Below, piece by piece: positions 60,630 to 64,000 of a DNA stretch of 64,000 nt. A program made the position numbers and the translations under genes. Each line of letters starts with the position of its first letter. The stretch's first letter is position 1. This DNA comes from Pseudonocardia oceani (GTDB lineage Bacteria > Actinomycetota > Actinomycetes > Mycobacteriales > Pseudonocardiaceae). Location of the stretch: NCBI RefSeq assembly GCF_019263585.2, contig NZ_JADQDF010000001.1:3224001-3288000 (forward strand), given 5' to 3'. The notes beneath the pieces were generated by a model. That model did no database searches, was not told the DNA's origin, and saw nothing but the letters and a program-made list of their open reading frames with translations.

Positions 60630-63166
60630 TCGCCCGAGTCGCTGCTGCTGTCGTTGTCCCCGCCGTTGCCGTTGCCGTTGCCGTTGTCGCCGTTCCCGTT
60701 GTCGTCGTCCCCGCCGTTGCCGTTGCCGTTGTCGCCGTTCCCGCCGTCGTTGTCCCCGGAACCGGATCCCGAGTCCGACCCGGAACCGGGGTCGGAGCCG
60801 TCGTCCCCGTCCCCGTCCCCGTCCCCGTCGCCGCTGTCGGAGCTCTCGTCCCCGGAGCTCTCGTCCCCGGAGTCGTTGCTCGCGGTCGGCTCGGCCGCGG
60901 GCGGGGCGCCCAGGGCCACGAACGGCGGGAACGCCTCGTTCGGGACGCCGCGCAGCGCGCCGTTCATGTAGCTCTGCCAGATCGAGCCGGGGATCATCCG
61001 GCCGTAGATCGGCGAGCCGCCCGCGGTCTGGATCGGCTTGCTGGTGTCGGTGCCCACCCACACGGCGGTGGCCAGGGACGGCGTGTAGCCGACCATCCAC
61101 GCGTCCTTGTTCTGGCGGTCGATCGTCGGGTGCTGCTGGGTGCCGGTCTTGCCGGCGACGACGCGGCCGCCGGACAGGCCGATCCGCGAGGTGCTGGCGA
61201 CGTCGAGCATCGACTCGGTGACGTTGCGCGCGATCTGCGGGTCGATCCGCTGCTCGCCGGCGCTCTCGGCGCGCTCGTAGAGCACGCGGCCGTCGGCCGC
61301 CGTGACGCGCGAGACCAGGAACGGCTCGTGGTAGACCCCGCCCGCGGCGAGCGTGGCGTAGGCCGAGGCCATGTCGATCGGGTGGACGTCCTGGTCGCCG
61401 AGCGACACGCCGCCGCGGGCCTCGGTGACCTCGGTCTCCGGGATGCCCAGCGCGTGCGCGGTGTCGATGACGCGCTGCGGGCCGGCGTCTAGGCCGAGCC
61501 GGTAGAAGATCGTGTTGATCGACCGGGTCATGGCCGTCTGGATCGTGCAGCGGGCGCAGTCGAAGCCCTCGGAGTTGTCGACGACCGTGCCGGCGAGCGT
61601 CTGCCCGGACGAGCCGTCGTAGGTGCTGCCCAGGCCGATCGACGGGTCGGCGGCCATCGCCGCGGCCAGCACGAACGGCTTGAACGACGAGCCCGGAGGG
61701 CGCAGGCCCTGCCCCGCGTAGTCGGTGCCCTGGCCGTCGCTGCCGCCGTAGTAGGCCTGGACGGCGCCGGTGCGCGGGTCGATCGAGACGAGCGCGGTGC
61801 GCAGGTCGGGGTCCTGCCCCTCGAGCTGGTCCTTGACGGCCTCGACGGCCTCGACCTGCCGGGCCGGATCGACGGTGGTGGTGACCGTCAGGCCCTCGGT
61901 GTTGAACTCGCCCTCGGTGACGATGCCGCGGGCGATCACCTCGTCGCGCGCACGCGCGTAGATGTGGCCGCGGTCGTCGGCCGGGATGCCCTCGACCGCG
62001 GGGGCCTCGGGGAGCCAGTTCGTCGGGAACACGTCGGTGGCGCGCTCCTGCGGGGTGATGAACTGCGCGTCGACCATCTGGTCCATGACGTAGGTCCAGC
62101 GCCGCTGCGAGCCCTCGAGGTCCTCCGCCGGGTCCCAGCGCGAGGGCGCCTGGATCATGCCGGCGAGCATCGCGCCCTCGGAGACCGTCAGGTCTCCCAC
62201 GTCCTTGCCGAAGAACGACTGGCTGGCCGCCTGGATGCCGTAGGAACTGCGGCCCATGTAGATGACGTTCAGGTAGTTCTCGAGGATCTCGTCCTTGGTC
62301 TGCTCACGGGTGATCTTGACCGCGAGCACGACCTCCTTGTACTTGCGGACCAGCGAGAAGTCGTCCTCCCCGGTGATCACCTTGACGTACTGCTGCGTGA
62401 TCGTCGAACCGCCGCCGACGCCGCCGGTGAGCTGGTTGTAGACCGCGCGCAGGATGCCGGTGATGTCGAAGCCGGGGTCGCTGTAGAACGACCGGTTCTC
62501 CGCTGCCAGCACGGCGTCGCGGACCGGCTCGGGGATCTCGTCGAGCAGCACGACGCGACGGTTGACGCCCTCGGGGCGCACGGTGGCCAGCGGCGATCCG
62601 TCGGCGAAGGTGAACTGCGAGACCTGGTCGACGGCGAGTTCGTCGGGCGACGGCACCGGGAAGATCATCCAGCCGACGACGAACGCGAGGACCGGGCCCA
62701 GGATCATCAGGCCGAGCAGGACGTAGATCGCGCGGCGCACGCGCGCCCAGACGCCGCGGCGGCGCGGGGCGGGGTTCCGGCGCTCGGGACGCCCGGTCTC
62801 CGGTCGCTCCGCCAGCGCGACGGCGTGGTTGCGGGCGACCGCGGCCGAGGCGGTCTCCTCGTGGGTGAGCAGCGGCATGTCGCCCGAGCGGTACGGGCCG
62901 CGCTCCTCGGGGGTCGGGGCCCCCGGGGGCCGGGGCTGGATGCGCTGCGGGGGCACCCGGCCGGGCGGCTGCGGTGCCGGGCCGCCCTGGCGGGGACCGG
63001 GGCCCTGCGGCGGGCCGAAGCCGGGCGGTCGCTGCTGCTGCGGGCCGGGTCCGCGGTACTGCGGGGGCGGCGGGGGGAAGGGCGGACCCGGCCGGCGACC
63101 GGGTGGCAGGTCCGTGCCGCCGGGGCGGGGGCCCCCGCCGGGACGGTGGTCGCGCTGGTCGGTCAC
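60626..63166 (-). CDS. ponA: Bifunctional penicillin-binding protein (PonA1-like)
   Basis: An 846-residue class A PBP that polymerises and cross-links peptidoglycan. A Pro/Gln/Arg-rich cytoplasmic N-terminus of about 140 residues precedes one membrane helix ([20 protein letters not shown]). The GT51 domain has [13 protein letters not shown] and [11 protein letters not shown]; the transpeptidase has the Ser in [14 protein letters not shown], and AGKTGTQQ. The C-terminal 70 residues are an Asp/Gly/Ser/Asn tail encoded by imperfect short repeats (60630-60890). Operon order ponA, GT87, NUDIX is held by two GTGA overlaps. Confidence 0.93.
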   Translation of the reverse strand: MTDQRDHRPGGGPRPGGTDLPPGRRPGPPFPPPPPQYRGPGPQQQRPPGFGPPQGPGPRQGGPAPQPPGRVPPQRIQPRPPGAPTPEERGPYRSGDMPLLTHEETASAAVARNHAVALAERPETGRPERRNPAPRRRGVWARVRRAIYVLLGLMILGPVLAFVVGWMIFPVPSPDELAVDQVSQFTFADGSPLATVRPEGVNRRVVLLDEIPEPVRDAVLAAENRSFYSDPGFDITGILRAVYNQLTGGVGGGSTITQQYVKVITGEDDFSLVRKYKEVVLAVKITREQTKDEILENYLNVIYMGRSSYGIQAASQSFFGKDVGDLTVSEGAMLAGMIQAPSRWDPAEDLEGSQRRWTYVMDQMVDAQFITPQERATDVFPTNWLPEAPAVEGIPADDRGHIYARARDEVIARGIVTEGEFNTEGLTVTTTVDPARQVEAVEAVKDQLEGQDPDLRTALVSIDPRTGAVQAYYGGSDGQGTDYAGQGLRPPGSSFKPFVLAAAMAADPSIGLGSTYDGSSGQTLAGTVVDNSEGFDCARCTIQTAMTRSINTIFYRLGLDAGPQRVIDTAHALGIPETEVTEARGGVSLGDQDVHPIDMASAYATLAAGGVYHEPFLVSRVTAADGRVLYERAESAGEQRIDPQIARNVTESMLDVASTSRIGLSGGRVVAGKTGTQQHPTIDRQNKDAWMVGYTPSLATAVWVGTDTSKPIQTAGGSPIYGRMIPGSIWQSYMNGALRGVPNEAFPPFVALGAPPAAEPTASNDSGDESSGDESSDSGDGDGDGDGDDGSDPGSGSDSGSGSGDNDGGNGDNGNGNGGDDDNGNGDNGNGNGNGGDNDSSSDSGE

Positions 63167-63221
63167 CAGTGGCTCCTGTGGATCGGGGGTGTCCGGTGCC
63201 CGCGTCGCGAGTGTGGGGAGC

Positions 63222-63617
63222 TCACTCGGCCGCGGTCCGGCGTCGCTTGGTCGGGGTCCCGGTGCCCAGTGCGTAGGACAGGACCAGGTGGTTCCAGCTG
63301 CACGTCCGGCAGACCTCGACGACGTAGACGGAGAAGTCGTCGTAGCGCTCGGCCAGCTCGTCGAGCTCGGCCGGCTTGCGCGCGGATCCCGACGCGTGCT
63401 TCAGGGAGTCGCCGAAGATCCACGACACCAGCGTGAGGTTCTCCTTGCGGCAGACCGGGCACGTCTGGTCGGTCTGCTCGCCGTGGAACCGGGCGGCCCG
63501 CAGCAGGTAGGGGCTCGCGTCGCAGACCGACGCCGTCGCGACGCGTCCGGCGTGGACGTCGGCGAGCAGCGCCCGGCGCTGCAACGCGTAGTCGACCACC
63601 TGTCGCTGGGTGCGCAC
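63222..63617 (-). CDS. DUF5318 zinc-ribbon protein (Rv0049-like)
   Basis: A 131-residue protein. RTQRQVVDYALQRRALLADV opens the DUF5318 domain; TCPVCRKENL and EVCRTCSWNH supply two CxxC pairs for a zinc ribbon. It sits between ponA and padR as in M. tuberculosis (Rv0049). Function unknown. The GTG at 63617 lies 6 bases after TACCCT, a likely -10, so a leaderless transcript is expected. Upstream residues in the open frame look non-coding. Confidence 0.85.
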   Translation of the reverse strand: MRTQRQVVDYALQRRALLADVHAGRVATASVCDASPYLLRAARFHGEQTDQTCPVCRKENLTLVSWIFGDSLKHASGSARKPAELDELAERYDDFSVYVVEVCRTCSWNHLVLSYALGTGTPTKRRRTAAE

Positions 63618-63735
63618 CCGGTCAGGGTACGCGGGGTGTCCGACGGGGCGGGGAGAACGCCCGGTCACCGCGCGGTGCGCGGTCCGGTGGTCGTCCGCTC
63701 GAGGGTGACGGAGGTCTCGACACGTCGCGCAGATG

Positions 63736-63748
63736 TATCGGAGCGATA
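63736..63748. promoter_or_regulatory. Operator candidate upstream of padR
   Basis: TATCG-GAG-CGATA is a perfect 5-bp inverted repeat, with a wider pair GATGTA (63732-63737) and TACATC (63760-63765) around it. TATGGT at 63747-63752 is a plausible -10. PadR proteins usually autoregulate at such palindromes. Confidence 0.5.
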
Positions 63749-63811
63749 TGGTGGGGCGGTACATCGCTGCGGGCGCCGCCCGCGGTGCCGCGTGTCGGGA
63801 GGGGGTCCGGG

Positions 63812-64000
63812 TTGCTGGAGCTGGCGATCCTCGGTCTGCTCCACGAGGCCCCCGTGCACGGCTACGAGCTGCGCAAGCAGCTCGGCGTCCGGCTGGGCGG
63901 GTTCCGGCTGTTCTCCTACGGCTCGCTCTACCCGGCGCTGCGCCGGCTCACCCGCGCCGGGCTGATCGTCGAGGACACCGCGCCCGAGCCGGAGACCGGC
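63812..64000 (+). CDS. PadR-family transcriptional regulator (5' part, runs off the window)
   Basis: The first 63 codons are present. MLELAILGLLHEAPVHGYEL and RKQLGVRLGGFRLFSYGSLY-PALRRLTRAGLI form the PadR winged helix, very similar to M. tuberculosis Rv0047c. The start is TTG at 63812 (LLELAILG), supported by the run GGGAGGGGG six bases upstream and by alignment with Rv0047c. An operator-like palindrome lies about 65 bp upstream. The dimerisation domain is outside the window. Confidence 0.88.
   Translation, partial: MLELAILGLLHEAPVHGYELRKQLGVRLGGFRLFSYGSLYPALRRLTRAGLIVEDTAPEPETG

Overview
The window is GC-rich DNA (well over 70% G+C by eye) with many GTG starts, GTGA/ATGA start-stop overlaps and several promoters that look leaderless. 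Together with an oxygenase-only nitric oxide synthase, a 13E12-type DUF222/HNH gene and FadE5, this points to an actinobacterium of the Pseudonocardiales (Pseudonocardia-like). The right end (dnaB, rplI, rpsR, ssb, rpsF, GT87 glycosyltransferase, ponA, DUF5318, padR) keeps the gene order of the oriC-proximal Mycobacterium tuberculosis block Rv0047c-Rv0058, so this end probably lies near the replication origin.

Layout, 1-22 kb: a Tat-exported amidase fragment; fadE5; remnants of an ECF sigma factor and a SnoaL-like gene; a frameshifted SOS-boxed HNH gene; a CBS protein, a VanW-family envelope protein, a GroES-like protein and an AAA ATPase; small membrane proteins (DUF1206, SIMPL, FxsA); then a large SARP/AfsR-type regulator between a GNAT gene, a DUF4333 lipoprotein and a flavin oxidase; a hemerythrin; and the three-gene branched-chain keto acid dehydrogenase (E1alpha-E1beta-E2) operon.

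22-43 kb: an orphan MT0933-type small protein, a polar amino acid ABC transporter, a graveyard with two pseudogenes, an AhpD-like enzyme, a degenerate helicase-like protein, a DUF3311 plus sodium:solute symporter operon, GTP-dependent PEP carboxykinase, an MFS exporter with its TetR repressor, and a five-gene operon ending in tldD/tldE. 43-52 kb: trmB followed by a nitric oxide synthase oxygenase, a thioesterase divergent from a NYN nuclease-like gene and amidohydrolase, an aldo/keto reductase, and a 3-oxoadipate module (CoA transferase A and B plus enol-lactonase) that would convert 3-oxoadipate enol-lactone to 3-oxoadipyl-CoA.

52-64 kb: the replication/translation block. dnaB has a perfect SOS box at its distal promoter, a short overlapping upstream ORF and DnaA boxes further upstream. 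The rpsF leader can fold to sequester its ribosome binding site. The window is notable for cis-regulatory palindromes: candidate operators at fadE5, the ABC transporter, the symporter operon, MFS/tetR and padR; SARP-like tandem repeats beside the AfsR-type regulator; a mirror-image divergent promoter at 45.5 kb; and palindromic elements, one lying inside the coding sequence of the E2 gene. I found no tRNA, rRNA, CRISPR array, intact insertion sequence or prophage.
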